From Nocardia kruczakiae NBRC 101016 (GTDB lineage Bacteria; Actinomycetota; Actinomycetes; Mycobacteriales; Mycobacteriaceae): DNA of 64,000 nt. The position numbers and the translations under genes were made by a program. Under the pieces are notes generated by a model. The model had not been told where the DNA came from. It ran no database searches and saw only the letters and a program-made list of their open reading frames with translations. The stretch spans positions 112,576-176,575 of the forward strand of contig NZ_BDBL01000014.1 of assembly GCF_001612965.1 (NCBI RefSeq), in the 5' to 3' direction. Of the stretch, positions 1-8,959 are shown in pieces; the stretch's first letter is position 1; each line of letters begins with the position of its first letter.

Positions 1-580
1 CGACGCGGTTCTCTCGGAGGAGAGCACCGACGATCCGATTCGCCTCTCCCGCAGCCGGGTCTGGATCGTCGACCCGCTCGACGGCACGCGCGAATACGGG
101 CAGCCGCCGCGGGCGGATTGGGCCGTGCACGTGGCGCTGGCGGTGGACGGCCGCGCCGAAATCGGTGCCGTCGCGCTTCCGGTGCCCGGGCTGGTGCTGG
201 AAACCGGTGCGCCGCCGGTACTTCCGCCCGCCCACGACGGCCCGCCGCGCATCGTCGTCTCCCGCAGCCGCCCACCCGCCTGCGTGCACCACCTCACCGC
301 CGCACTCGGCGCCGACACCATCCCCATGGGTTCGGCCGGCGCCAAAGCGATGGCGGTCGTGCGCGGCGAAGCCGACATCTACGCCCACTCCGGCGGCCAA
401 TACGAATGGGACTCCTGCGCACCCGTCGCGGTGGCCGCCGCCGCGGGCCTGCACACCTCGCGCCTGGACGGTTCACCGCTGATCTACAACCAGCCCGACC
501 CCTACCTCCCGGATCTGCTCATCTGCCGGCCGGAGCTGGCGGACGAAGTCCTGGAAGCCTTGCGAGACTTCGGCATCTGA
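1..580 (+). CDS. cysQ: CysQ-type 3'(2'),5'-bisphosphate nucleotidase / inositol monophosphatase family, 3' part
   Basis: This is the C-terminal part of an IMPase-superfamily phosphatase; the 5' end lies outside the window and the frame is open from base 2. The metal-binding signature WIVDPLDGTREYG is intact near the left edge, preceded by SEES, which supplies the acidic Glu. The REYG ending of the motif is typical of the CysQ branch that hydrolyses 3'-phosphoadenosine 5'-phosphate in sulfate assimilation. The second conserved Asp (YEWDSCAP) is present near the C-terminus. A plain inositol phosphatase role cannot be excluded. The gene converges on the leftward membrane-protein gene, ending 27 nt away. 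Confidence 0.85.
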   Translation, partial: DAVLSEESTDDPIRLSRSRVWIVDPLDGTREYGQPPRADWAVHVALAVDGRAEIGAVALPVPGLVLETGAPPVLPPAHDGPPRIVVSRSRPPACVHHLTAALGADTIPMGSAGAKAMAVVRGEADIYAHSGGQYEWDSCAPVAVAAAAGLHTSRLDGSPLIYNQPDPYLPDLLICRPELADEVLEALRDFGI

Positions 581-607
581 GTAGCGGCGTCACCGCGGTG
601 CGCCCGG

Positions 608-2416
608 TCATTCGCCCGCGCGCATCCGGGCCAGGTTCCAGCTGTTCCAGGTTTCGTCGTCGGCTCCGTGGGTGAGCCGCTGCCGCAGGTCGAGGCGGAT
701 CGGTGCCGGGAGACGATCGAGGACGGGAACGATATCGGCCGACAGCCCGGACAGATAGTCGACGTCGAGTTCTTCACCGCGCTGCCAGCGGTCGATGTTC
801 TCCGACGCGACCAGCGCCTCGGGATTCGCGACGGCGAGCACCAGCAGCGCGGCCACCGCGGTCGCGAGGGTGGTGCGCGGTAGCCACGCCGTTTCCAGGC
901 GCAGGACCGCGACGATCACCAGCAGGTAGACGGCGCCGAGCCAGAGTTCACAGGTTCCGACCAGCAGACGCAGCACGGTGAACCCGTATGCCTGCTGATA
1001 GGTCCACATGCGACCGAGCGCGGAGGCGATGATCACCAGGGTGAGTCCGCTGATCGTGCAGAGCAGGCCGCGCAGCCAGATGCGGTCGGTCGCCGAATCC
1101 CTGGTGGCCCGGTGCAGTACGGGCAGGATGACGGCGAGTGTGAGCAGGGTGACCGCGGCCAGTTGCCAGAATCCGCTGCGCGCGTAGTCGGCGTAGGTCA
1201 GACCGGCGGTGCGCTGCACATAGTCGTCGCCACCGAACAGGGCAACCAGCTGCGCGCCGAGGAACGACGCGAACAACACCGTCAGCGCCCCGACCGGCAG
1301 CGCCCATTCCAGTCGTGCCAGTGTGCGTTTCGCGGGTCGGGTCCGTGCGTCGGCCGGAGCCAGGGGACCGGCCAGCATGTACAACGCGCTCAGGGTTGCC
1401 GTACCGGCGAGCAGGAACACCACGATCCATCGAGTGGTGGTGGCGGCGTCCATGCGCGGCACCAACCCGGTGACGATGGCGGCGAAGGTAGCGTCGGCGC
1501 CGGCGAGCAACGGCACGAACACCGCCAGGATCACCACCGTGGCAACCACGGACGCACCGAGGCGCCAGTGCCGTGCTCCGGGGCTGCCCCGCCGCCTGCG
1601 CTGCGCCGCGTACACCCAGGCGAGGGCGCCGGCCGAGGCGAGCGGGACCGCGATCGCGTCGTGGAGCGCTCCGCGCGCCGACGGCCGCCCGACCACTGCC
1701 AGCGACCCGCACACGGCCGCCGCGATCAGGCAGAGGACGAACAACCATCCCGCGGCCCGGAAGGTGCCCACCGCGAGCAGCGCGAGGGCGGCGGCCGCCC
1801 ACCAGCGGCCGGGCCGGATCCGGCGTTCCGGGGGTGTTTCCGACCGGTTCGTGGCGCGCCGATGGACGGTGCCGACCGCGACCGCGGTGGCGGAACCCGC
1901 CAGCAGCCAGCCGATTCCGGGCCGGTCCAGGGGCACGGTGGCCGCCGCGACCAGACCGGCGACCCCGGCGGCGGGCAGCACGCCCGCCGGGTAGACGACC
2001 CGTCGCGCGCGGGCCGGAACGGTCGCCGCGGACCCGGGATGTACCCCCGTGCCGGGAGCATCGACGGGTATCGGCGCCCCGCCGTCCGCGGTGAGCCGAT
2101 CGTCCGCCGGGCCCCGGCGAGGTGGGTCGGCTACCACCACCACGGCCGTCCCAGCGTCACGTGACCACACCGGCGCTTCGTCGCGCCCGGCTGTTGCCGA
2201 GGCGCCGGCAGTGGGACAGCCGTGCGACGCTCCGCCCGGAATTTCGGCAACTGGCCGGGCTTCGGGAACGAGGGTGTCGTCCGATGCCGCTGGATGTGCC
2301 GGTCGCTCCGATTCCGCTGGTTGCGCTGCGGCATCGGGGTGCCGGGGACGCTCGCGTCCGGCGGAGTCCACCGGTTCCGGTGATGGTGTGGGGTCGGATG
2401 TGGGTGTTTCGGGCAC
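608..2416 (-). CDS. DUF4153/DUF4173-type polytopic membrane protein
   Basis: A 602-residue protein with a long, Pro/Ala/Glu-rich, probably disordered N-terminus (about 150 residues) followed by many hydrophobic segments. The region around TYADYARSGFWQL and the later run of membrane helices resemble the DUF4153/DUF4173 family, whose function is unknown. The GTG start at 2416 is chosen because AGGAGG lies seven bases upstream. It is the last gene of a leftward set after the response regulator and histidine kinase, 73 nt behind the kinase, so it may be controlled by them. Family assignment is by memory of the conserved YADYAR-type segment; membrane nature is clear. Confidence 0.75.
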   Translation of the reverse strand: MPETPTSDPTPSPEPVDSAGRERPRHPDAAAQPAESERPAHPAASDDTLVPEARPVAEIPGGASHGCPTAGASATAGRDEAPVWSRDAGTAVVVVADPPRRGPADDRLTADGGAPIPVDAPGTGVHPGSAATVPARARRVVYPAGVLPAAGVAGLVAAATVPLDRPGIGWLLAGSATAVAVGTVHRRATNRSETPPERRIRPGRWWAAAALALLAVGTFRAAGWLFVLCLIAAAVCGSLAVVGRPSARGALHDAIAVPLASAGALAWVYAAQRRRRGSPGARHWRLGASVVATVVILAVFVPLLAGADATFAAIVTGLVPRMDAATTTRWIVVFLLAGTATLSALYMLAGPLAPADARTRPAKRTLARLEWALPVGALTVLFASFLGAQLVALFGGDDYVQRTAGLTYADYARSGFWQLAAVTLLTLAVILPVLHRATRDSATDRIWLRGLLCTISGLTLVIIASALGRMWTYQQAYGFTVLRLLVGTCELWLGAVYLLVIVAVLRLETAWLPRTTLATAVAALLVLAVANPEALVASENIDRWQRGEELDVDYLSGLSADIVPVLDRLPAPIRLDLRQRLTHGADDETWNSWNLARMRAGE

Positions 2417-2489
2417 GGCTGGTCCTCCTGAGGGTGTGCGGTATCGGCCCGCGACCGAATCGGTCTGGCGGGCTGTGAGATTCGGGATG

Positions 2490-3572
2490 TCAGGGGTGGT
2501 GCGGCGCGGTGGCCGGGAGTATCACGCGGATCCGTGAGCCGGGGTCGGCGACCGCGATGGAGCCGTGGTGCAGGTCGACCACCCAGCGGGCGATGGCGAG
2601 CCCGAGCCCGGTGCCGCCGTCGTCGGTGCTGCCGCCGCGGGTGAAGCGGTCGAAGATGCGCTCGCGTTGCGCGGGAGGAATGCCGGGCCCGTCGTCCTCG
2701 ACATCGATGACGAGGTGCTCGCCCGCGGCGTGGGCGAGCAGGCGGACTTCGCCACCGGCAGGGCCGTGCCGGGCGGCGTTGTCCAGCAGGTTCAGCAACA
2801 CCTGATGCAGGCGGGCGCGGTCGGCGTACACCGTCGCGGTGGCGGGATCGATCGTGCTGCGGAAGTGGATACCGCGCCCGAGGGCGGCGGTCATGACCTC
2901 CGCCTCGGCGGTCACCGTCGCGAAAGTCGGTGCGATATCGAATTGTTCGCGGTCGAGCGGGATCGCTCCGGCCTCGATGCTGGACAGATCGAGTAGCTCG
3001 GAGACGAGCCGGCCGAGCCGTTCGGTCTGTGCCAGTGCGGTTTCCAGTGTTTTCGGGTCGGGCTCGGATACGCCGTCCACCAGGTTCTCCAGCACGGCGT
3101 GCAAGGCGGTGATCGGGGTGCGCAACTCGTGCGAGACATTGGCGATCAGTTCGCGGCGTTGCCGGTCGGCGGCGGCGAGGTCGGTCGCCATCCGATTGAA
3201 CGCCTCGGCCAGCTGCCCCACCTCGTCGCGGGAGGACGCGCGCACCCGACTGGTGTAGTCGCCGTGTGCCATGCGTTGCGCCGCGGCGGTCATCTCCCGC
3301 AGCGGCGTGGTGATGCCGTGCGCCAGGAATTGGGACGACACCAGGGCGATGAGCATCGCGGTCAGTGTGGTCATCGGCGGCAGCCAGCCGATCCGGTGAC
3401 TGAACCAGGCGAAGGCGAGCCCGCCCGAAAAGGTCATCAGGACGGCCAGTTTGAGTTTGATGGATCGGATTCGATCCAGCGGCCGCGGTAGCCGATCCGA
3501 CAGCTGCGTCACCAGTCTCGAAGTCCGGACATCGGCACGGTCGCCGGCGTCGAGGCCGGCCCGCGCGCTCAT
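2490..3572 (-). CDS. Sensor histidine kinase (HAMP, HisKA, HATPase_c)
   Basis: A 360-residue membrane kinase. Two hydrophobic segments lie near residues 40-85, followed by a HAMP region (about 85-140) and the phosphoacceptor motif NVSHELRTPITAL with His148. The ATP-binding domain shows N (LLNLLDNAARHG), G1 (DVEDDGPGIP) and G2 (GGTGLGLAI) boxes. The extracellular loop between the two hydrophobic stretches is almost absent, so the sensor may read an intramembrane signal. Its start overlaps the stop of the response regulator by 4 nt, so the two are translationally coupled and form a cognate pair. Confidence 0.93.
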   Translation of the reverse strand: MSARAGLDAGDRADVRTSRLVTQLSDRLPRPLDRIRSIKLKLAVLMTFSGGLAFAWFSHRIGWLPPMTTLTAMLIALVSSQFLAHGITTPLREMTAAAQRMAHGDYTSRVRASSRDEVGQLAEAFNRMATDLAAADRQRRELIANVSHELRTPITALHAVLENLVDGVSEPDPKTLETALAQTERLGRLVSELLDLSSIEAGAIPLDREQFDIAPTFATVTAEAEVMTAALGRGIHFRSTIDPATATVYADRARLHQVLLNLLDNAARHGPAGGEVRLLAHAAGEHLVIDVEDDGPGIPPAQRERIFDRFTRGGSTDDGGTGLGLAIARWVVDLHHGSIAVADPGSRIRVILPATAPHHP

Positions 3573-4270
3573 CGCGTCTCCAGGGCATAGCCGACGCCGT
3601 GGACGGTGCGAATCAGGTCGGCGCCGAGTTTGCGTCGTAACGCCTTGATATGACTGTCGACGGCCCGGGTACCGGCCGCATCCGCCCAGTCCCAGACCTC
3701 TTCGAGGAGCCGCTCCCGGGCGAGCACCGCGCGGGGACGGCGGGCGAGACGGGCCAGCAGATCGAATTCCAGTGGCGTGAGCTGGGCTTCGACCCCGCCG
3801 CGCCAGACCCTGCGCTGATCGCTGTCGATGCGCAGATCGCCGACCACGGTGACCGCCCCGCGCTGATCACCCGCACGCTCGACCCGCCGCAGCAGCGCAT
3901 GCACACGTGCGGTGAGCACCCGCAGCGAGAACGGTTTGGTCAAATAGTCGTCCGCGCCCACACCGAGTCCGATCAGCTGGTCGGTTTCGTCGGTCCGCGC
4001 GGTGAGCATCAGCACCGGTATCGAGCGCTCGGCCTGGATCCGCCGGCACACCTCCAGCCCGTCGTAGCCGGGCAGCATGACGTCGAGGACCACCAGGTCC
4101 GGTTCGAACGTCTGCGCGGCCGCCACCGCCGCCGGACCGTCCGGGGCCGTGGCGACCGTGAACCCTTCGGCCCGCAGCCGCGCCGCGACCGATTCCGCGA
4201 TCGTGGATTCGTCGTCCACGACCAGGATCCGCCGCGCCGGCGTGCCCTCCACCAGTGGGTTCTGTTCCAT
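3569..4270 (-). CDS. OmpR/PhoB-family response regulator
   Basis: A 233-residue regulator with an N-terminal receiver domain (DD at 19-20, phosphoacceptor Asp63 in VLDVMLPG, Thr in MLTAR, Lys in TKPF) and a C-terminal winged-helix DNA-binding domain with the family pattern LTPLEFDLL and VDSHIKALRRKLG. It is the first gene of a leftward operon with the histidine kinase. The signal and targets are not evident; the neighbouring DUF4153-type membrane protein is the obvious candidate target. Confidence 0.93.
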   Translation of the reverse strand: MEQNPLVEGTPARRILVVDDESTIAESVAARLRAEGFTVATAPDGPAAVAAAQTFEPDLVVLDVMLPGYDGLEVCRRIQAERSIPVLMLTARTDETDQLIGLGVGADDYLTKPFSLRVLTARVHALLRRVERAGDQRGAVTVVGDLRIDSDQRRVWRGGVEAQLTPLEFDLLARLARRPRAVLARERLLEEVWDWADAAGTRAVDSHIKALRRKLGADLIRTVHGVGYALETR

Positions 4271-4345
4271 GCTCCGGGAGCCTAGCGATCTCGTGTGGAG
4301 AGAACCGGTATCAGTTGTGGAGATTCTGTGTGGCCGGTCGCGGTA

Positions 4346-5152
4346 TCAGTCGCGGCGGCGCAGATACTCCAGTAACTCATTGTGCAGCAATCCGTTCGAC
4401 GCGACCGCACCTCCGCTGAGAGGGTTGGGAGTGCCGTCGAAGCCGGTGAAGGTGCCGCCGGCCTCGGTGACGATGACCGCGTTGGCGGCCATATCGCCCG
4501 GGGACAGGCGGGGATCGGCGCAGCTGTCGATCGCGCCCTCGGCGAGCATCATGTAGGACCAGAATTCGCCGTAGGCGCGGGTGCGCCAGACGTCGCGGGA
4601 CAGGTCGAGAAAGTTGTTCAGCCGGCCGTCCTCTTCCCAGGCGGTGACGGTGGAGTAGGCGAACGAGGCGTCGGTGAGATGGGAGACGCCGGAGACTCGC
4701 AGGCGGGAGGCCGAGGACAGGCTGCGGCCGGTGAAGGCGCCGTGGTCTTTCGCGGCCCACCAGCGGCGGGCGAGGGCGGGCGCGGAGACGACGCCGACGA
4801 TGGGCCGATAGCCGCCTGGGGACACCTCGAGCAGGGAAATCTGCGTGGCCCACACCGGAACTCCGCGCACATAGTTCTCGAGTCCGGTGATGGCGCCGAC
4901 CACCCAGCAGCGCGGACCGTCACCCTCCAGTCCGTCGCCCGCACCGAGGACCGCGTCGCGCGGGCGGGACCGGCGCAGCTGGCCGCGGACGAGTTTCTCC
5001 ACGGCGTTCTCGCCGTCGGTCACCGCGGTCAGATCCGGTCTCGACCGGACTGCGAGATCGAGGCCCTTGAACCGGTCCATATTCACGGCGTCGGCGGAAT
5101 CGGCGAGGACATGGGCGAAACGGAGATCGTCGTCGAGGTGGTCGTGCACCAC
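4346..5152 (-). CDS. HisN-like inositol monophosphatase-family protein with lost metal-binding motifs
   Basis: A 268-residue full-length relative of actinobacterial histidinol-phosphatase HisN, as shown by PDLTAVTDGENAVE, YVRGVPVWAT, GVVSAPAL, IVTEAGG and the ending SNGLLHNELLEYL. The catalytic metal site is gone: the usual GEE is GAGDG, and the usual WIVDPIDGTKN reads WVVGAITGLEN, so both Asp of the DPIDGT motif and the Glu are replaced. Only a late Asp (SPGDMAA) remains. By family chemistry it should not be an active phosphatase; a scaffold or regulatory role, or slow decay, is possible. The frame is open throughout. The GTG start at 5152 gives the normal N-terminus. It lies 94 nt downstream of the truncated acyl-CoA dehydrogenase gene on the same strand. 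Confidence 0.8.
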   Translation of the reverse strand: MVHDHLDDDLRFAHVLADSADAVNMDRFKGLDLAVRSRPDLTAVTDGENAVEKLVRGQLRRSRPRDAVLGAGDGLEGDGPRCWVVGAITGLENYVRGVPVWATQISLLEVSPGGYRPIVGVVSAPALARRWWAAKDHGAFTGRSLSSASRLRVSGVSHLTDASFAYSTVTAWEEDGRLNNFLDLSRDVWRTRAYGEFWSYMMLAEGAIDSCADPRLSPGDMAANAVIVTEAGGTFTGFDGTPNPLSGGAVASNGLLHNELLEYLRRRD

Positions 5153-5246
5153 TGCAAGCTATCCGCCGCCGATGGACACTGCCACCGCCTCGGGTCGGCC
5201 CGCGAGCACCGCAGGCGCCGGACGAACGGCGTCGGCCGCAGCCATC

Positions 5247-6050
5247 TCACAGCTGCGCGAGCCGGGGTGCGGTCGCGCGCGTGCGCACCCAGGCGCCCGC
5301 TTCGCGCGTCAGTTCCGCTGCGCTGCCGAGCAATCCGTCGAGGACGAGGGCCCGGCGGGCGTGCCGATGGAAGTCGTGTTCGGCGGTGAACCCGATGCCG
5401 CCCAGGACCTGTTGGCAGTGGCGGGCCGTCAGGCGGGCGGCGTGGCCGGCGGCCGCTTTAGCCAGGAGCGCGCCGAGATCGGTGTCGGCAGCGGCCAGGG
5501 TCGCCTCGGCGCCCTCGATGGCTACCAGTGTCTCCGCCAGCCGGTGCCGGACCGCCTGATGTGCGGCCAGCGGACGGCCGAACTGGATACGGTCGAGGGC
5601 GTGGCGGCGAGCCAGATTCAGCATCGCGCGGCTGGTCCCCACCAGCCACCACGCGAGGGCGCGACGTCCCTGCGCCAACGGGAGCGTCTCTCCCGCGAGG
5701 ACTCGGCGCACAGGGAGTTCCGGGTCGAGCGCCGGTACGGCGGAAACCGGTTGTCCGGCAACGGCTCGTCCCCACACCACCCAGCGACCCCCGGCGAAGG
5801 GGAGCGCGACAATGGCCGGCAGGTCGCGGCCCGCCCCGTGGGCGACCACATCGTTGAGGACGGGCGCGTGGGCGCCGGTCTCACCGAGCAGCCGGAATAC
5901 CAGAGGAATCGCCACCTCCGGCGATTCGGTCAGCAGATCGAGCCAGCCGAAGTCGAGCAACGCACGATCGAGCGAGTCGCCGGTGCTGCCGGTCATGGTG
6001 GCGCGCAAGGTCTCGGTCAGTAGCGCGATCTCATCGGCGTCCATGGTCAT
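5247..6050 (-). CDS. Truncated acyl-CoA dehydrogenase-like subunit
   Basis: About 267 residues, well below the usual 380. The N-terminal helical domain and middle beta domain are much reduced, while the C-terminal FAD-contact region (RIQFGRPLAAHQAVRHRLAE) and a CQQVLGGIGFTAEHDFHR-like segment are clear. Start chosen at ATG 6050 (MTMDADEI); ATG 6044 is possible. It follows a full-length acyl-CoA dehydrogenase by 137 nt. In Mycobacteriales such pairs often form heteromeric dehydrogenases in steroid side-chain and ring-derived acyl-CoA oxidation (FadE26/27 and FadE28/29 types), so a two-subunit enzyme is a reasonable inference. Confidence 0.82.
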   Translation of the reverse strand: MTMDADEIALLTETLRATMTGSTGDSLDRALLDFGWLDLLTESPEVAIPLVFRLLGETGAHAPVLNDVVAHGAGRDLPAIVALPFAGGRWVVWGRAVAGQPVSAVPALDPELPVRRVLAGETLPLAQGRRALAWWLVGTSRAMLNLARRHALDRIQFGRPLAAHQAVRHRLAETLVAIEGAEATLAAADTDLGALLAKAAAGHAARLTARHCQQVLGGIGFTAEHDFHRHARRALVLDGLLGSAAELTREAGAWVRTRATAPRLAQL

Positions 6051-6187
6051 CCGTTCGAAACATGTTGTGGTGCAGTGCAACCGGGGTCGCGGTCCGGCGG
6101 CGGCCGGACCGGGACACGCTGCGCCCCAGAGGGGGTCGAGGTTTCGGGCCACATGCGACGGGCACGCGGGGTATGCGAACCCGCGTC

Positions 6188-7285
6188 TCATTCTCGGCCC
6201 AGGTCGAGCAGGCGGCGCGCGATGATGTTGCGCTGGATCTCGGCGGTCCCGCCGTAGATCGTGGCCGCGCGCGAATACAGATATTCGGTGCGCCATTCCT
6301 CGTCGTCGAATTCGACCGCACCCGGGAGCATATCGCGCGCGGTGTCGAAGAGCCGCTGTTCGGCGGTGGCCAGCAGCACCTTGTCGATCGAGGTTTCGGG
6401 GCCGAGACGCTGCCCCTCTGCCAGCCGTCGCTGGGTGGCGTGCGAACGGCAGCGCACGGTGTGCAGGGCCAGATAGGCGGTCCCCAGAGCGGCGTCGTCG
6501 CGCAGGTCCGTGTCCGCGACCAGCGCGTCCAATCGGGTGAACAGGTAGGCGATGCGGTGCCAGAAGCAGGTGGACCGTTCGTGCGGCAGCAGATCCATCG
6601 CCACTCGCCACCCGTCTCCGGGCTCGCCGAGCATGCGCTCGCCGGGCACGGCGACGTCGTCGAAATACACTTCGGCGAATTCGTCGACGCCGTGCATGGT
6701 CCGCAGGGGGCGCACGGTGATCCCGGGGGAGTCCATATCGACGAAGAACGCGGTGATGCCCTCGTGGCCCGGCGCGGTGCGGGTCAGCAGAACACAGCGG
6801 GCGGAGTACTGGGCCAAGCTGGTCCAGACCTTCTGGCCGCTGATGATCCATTTGTCGCCGTCGGCAACGGCTTTGGTGCTCAGGGATGCCAGATCGCTAC
6901 CGGAACCCGGTTCGGAGAACCCCTGGCACCACTGTTCGCGCCCCGACAGCAGCGCCGGCACCATCGCGGCGGCCAGTTCCGGCCGGGCGTAGGAGATCAT
7001 CGTGGGCGCCAGCACTTCCACCATCGAGTAGATGCCGGGTTCGGCCAGGCTTCGAGTGGCGACTTCCTCACCGAGTACCGCTCGCAGCACCGCCGGCCCG
7101 CCGAGCCCGCCGACCTGTTCGGGCCAGCCGTAGCGCATCCAGCCCGCGTCGAAGAGGGCGCGCCGCACCCGGGCCAGCTGGGCGACCTGGCCGTCGAGGG
7201 TGCGGTCCGGGCCCGGCGTGAGGTCGTGGTCGGCCAGCCACCGACGCAGCTCGTCCCGGAACGTCGCTGTTTCCGTGATACCCAT
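6188..7285 (-). CDS. Acyl-CoA dehydrogenase (FadE-type)
   Basis: A 365-residue flavoenzyme that would desaturate an acyl-CoA at C2-C3. The flavin/substrate region QGFSEPGSGSDLASL, the WTSLAQYS segment and the C-terminal YGGTAEIQRNIIARRLL are intact. The position of the classical medium-chain catalytic Glu is Gly (YGGT), as in many actinobacterial FadE proteins that place the base elsewhere or in a partner subunit. ATG 7285 is preferred over GTG 7306; neither has an ideal ribosome site, though GAGG lies 11 nt before the ATG. It probably pairs with the truncated dehydrogenase encoded next. Confidence 0.9.
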   Translation of the reverse strand: MGITETATFRDELRRWLADHDLTPGPDRTLDGQVAQLARVRRALFDAGWMRYGWPEQVGGLGGPAVLRAVLGEEVATRSLAEPGIYSMVEVLAPTMISYARPELAAAMVPALLSGREQWCQGFSEPGSGSDLASLSTKAVADGDKWIISGQKVWTSLAQYSARCVLLTRTAPGHEGITAFFVDMDSPGITVRPLRTMHGVDEFAEVYFDDVAVPGERMLGEPGDGWRVAMDLLPHERSTCFWHRIAYLFTRLDALVADTDLRDDAALGTAYLALHTVRCRSHATQRRLAEGQRLGPETSIDKVLLATAEQRLFDTARDMLPGAVEFDDEEWRTEYLYSRAATIYGGTAEIQRNIIARRLLDLGRE

Positions 7286-7340
7286 ATCTGTGATTGCCTC
7301 GATCACTCTGTGCGAACGCCACTTTCGGGCCGGATGCCGA

Positions 7341-7757
7341 TCAGACAGCAGGACGGTCGAATGCGTGCGGAATACCCGAGTCGTGGTCGCCGCTGCGCCG
7401 GATGAAGGTCATCGCGCGGGTCTTGATCCGCCAGCCGTCCTCGGTGCGGACATAGGTGTCGCTGTAGTAGCCGATCCGCATGTCGTGGGTGGAGTGCTCG
7501 ACGAAACACAACGTCTGCGTGCCGGAGGCGTTGTCGCCGTCGAGTTCTAGCACCGGTGTGCCGGTCATGAACAACCCCTTGGGCGCGGCCGCCACCAGCT
7601 CGGGGAAGACGTCCAGGGTGTAGTTGTCGCCGAAGGCGCTGTAGGTCCCGTCGGGGGTGAACACCGCCAGCAGCCCCTCGATATCGCCCTTCGTGATGGT
7701 GACCGCGTAGCGCGCCAGCAGCTGCTGGATCTCGAGCAGATCGTCATTTCTGGACAT
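7341..7757 (-). CDS. SnoaL-like / NTF2-fold protein
   Basis: A 138-residue cone-shaped NTF2-like domain, recognisable from an N-terminal helix pair (LLEIQQLLARYAVTITKGD), an FTPDGTY strand and a C-terminal GWRIKTRAMTF. Such domains act as dehydratases or isomerases, or as small-subunit-like partners of Rieske oxygenases. It overlaps the stop of the amidohydrolase by 14 nt, so it is part of the leftward catabolic operon. The catalytic residues cannot be assigned. Confidence 0.82.
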   Translation of the reverse strand: MSRNDDLLEIQQLLARYAVTITKGDIEGLLAVFTPDGTYSAFGDNYTLDVFPELVAAAPKGLFMTGTPVLELDGDNASGTQTLCFVEHSTHDMRIGYYSDTYVRTEDGWRIKTRAMTFIRRSGDHDSGIPHAFDRPAV

Positions 7758-8955
7758 ACACTTTTCCGCCTTTCATCACGAATCGCACGTCCTGGGTCAC
7801 GGTGATGTCGTCGACGGGATCGCCCGGCACACCGATGATGTCGGCGAGCAGGCCCGGAGCCACCCGGCCGCGGTCCTCGGCGTCGATGAGTTCGGCGGCA
7901 TTGATCGTGCCGGCACGCAACACGTCGATGGGCTTCAGTCCGCGTTCGACCAGTGCCACCAGTTCGTCGGCGTTGCGGCCGTGCGGGATGGCCGGCGCAT
8001 CGGTGCCGACCGCGATGCGCACCCCGGCGTCGTAGGCGGCCTTGACCGACAGGCGCGCCTTCGGGAACATTTCCGCGGCCTTGGCCTGCAGCGCCGGATC
8101 GGCCTTGGAGACGTCCATGGCGTCGGCCAGGCGGGTGGTGGGCACCAGCCAGGTGCGGGCGGCGACCATCTGCGCGATGGTTTCGTCGTCGATCAGGAAA
8201 CCGTGTTCGATGCAGTCGATTCCGGCGGCGATGGCGTGGCGCACCGCCTCCGCGCCATGGGTGTGCGCGGCGACCTTGAGTCCGCGCCGATGCGCCTCGT
8301 CGACGATCGCGCGCAGTTCATCGTCCGAATAGTGTTGTGCGCCAGGCGCTCCGGTGAGCGACATGACGCCTCCGGAGACACAGATCTTGATCAGCTGGGC
8401 GCCGTATTTGATCTGGTAGCGCACCGCCCGGCGCACCTCGTCCACGCCGTTGGCGATGCCCTCCTCGATGGTGAGGTTCAAGACGTCGGGCATGAACGCG
8501 GAGAACATGGTCGGATCCAGATGTCCGCCGGTGGGGGTGATGGCGTGTCCGGCCGGCACGATCCTGGGACCGTCCACCCATCCCTTGTCGATCGCCTTGC
8601 TCAGCGCCACATCCAGCAGATAGCCACCGGTTTTGACGAACAGTCCCAGATTGCGCACGGTGGTGAATCCCGCGCGCAGGGTGCGGCGGGCGTTGCCCAC
8701 CGCGCGCAGCACCCGGGTGGCCGGATCGTCGGTGACGCTGGAGGCCAGTCCGGTTTCCCCGCGCCCGCCCATCAGCAGGTTGACTTCCATATCCATCAGG
8801 CCGGGTAGGAGCACCAGATCGCCGAGATCGAGGACCTCGCCCTCGGGTTGGCCGCCCACGCCGACGATGCGGTCGTCTGCGACCCGCACCACGCCGGGCC
8901 GGATGATCTCACCGGAATCGATGTCGAGAACACCGGCGGCCTTCAGCGTCAGCAT
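7744..8955 (-). CDS. Amidohydrolase-superfamily protein lacking the N-terminal HxH motif
   Basis: A 403-residue metal-dependent hydrolase of the imidazolonepropionase/prolidase-like branch. The candidate carboxylated Lys (LIKICVSGGVMS), the barrel histidines (VAAHTHGAEA and DCIEHG) and the final Asp (VGTDAP) are present. The usual first metal pair, PGLIDxHxH, is replaced by PGLMDMEVN, so two ligands are missing. It may bind one metal or use another chemistry. It starts 4 nt after the small protein gene and overlaps the SnoaL-like gene, so it is in the Rieske oxygenase operon and probably opens or cleaves a C-N or C-O bond in that pathway. Confidence 0.88.
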   Translation of the reverse strand: MLTLKAAGVLDIDSGEIIRPGVVRVADDRIVGVGGQPEGEVLDLGDLVLLPGLMDMEVNLLMGGRGETGLASSVTDDPATRVLRAVGNARRTLRAGFTTVRNLGLFVKTGGYLLDVALSKAIDKGWVDGPRIVPAGHAITPTGGHLDPTMFSAFMPDVLNLTIEEGIANGVDEVRRAVRYQIKYGAQLIKICVSGGVMSLTGAPGAQHYSDDELRAIVDEAHRRGLKVAAHTHGAEAVRHAIAAGIDCIEHGFLIDDETIAQMVAARTWLVPTTRLADAMDVSKADPALQAKAAEMFPKARLSVKAAYDAGVRIAVGTDAPAIPHGRNADELVALVERGLKPIDVLRAGTINAAELIDAEDRGRVAPGLLADIIGVPGDPVDDITVTQDVRFVMKGGKVYVQK

Positions 8956-8959
8956 CGGC

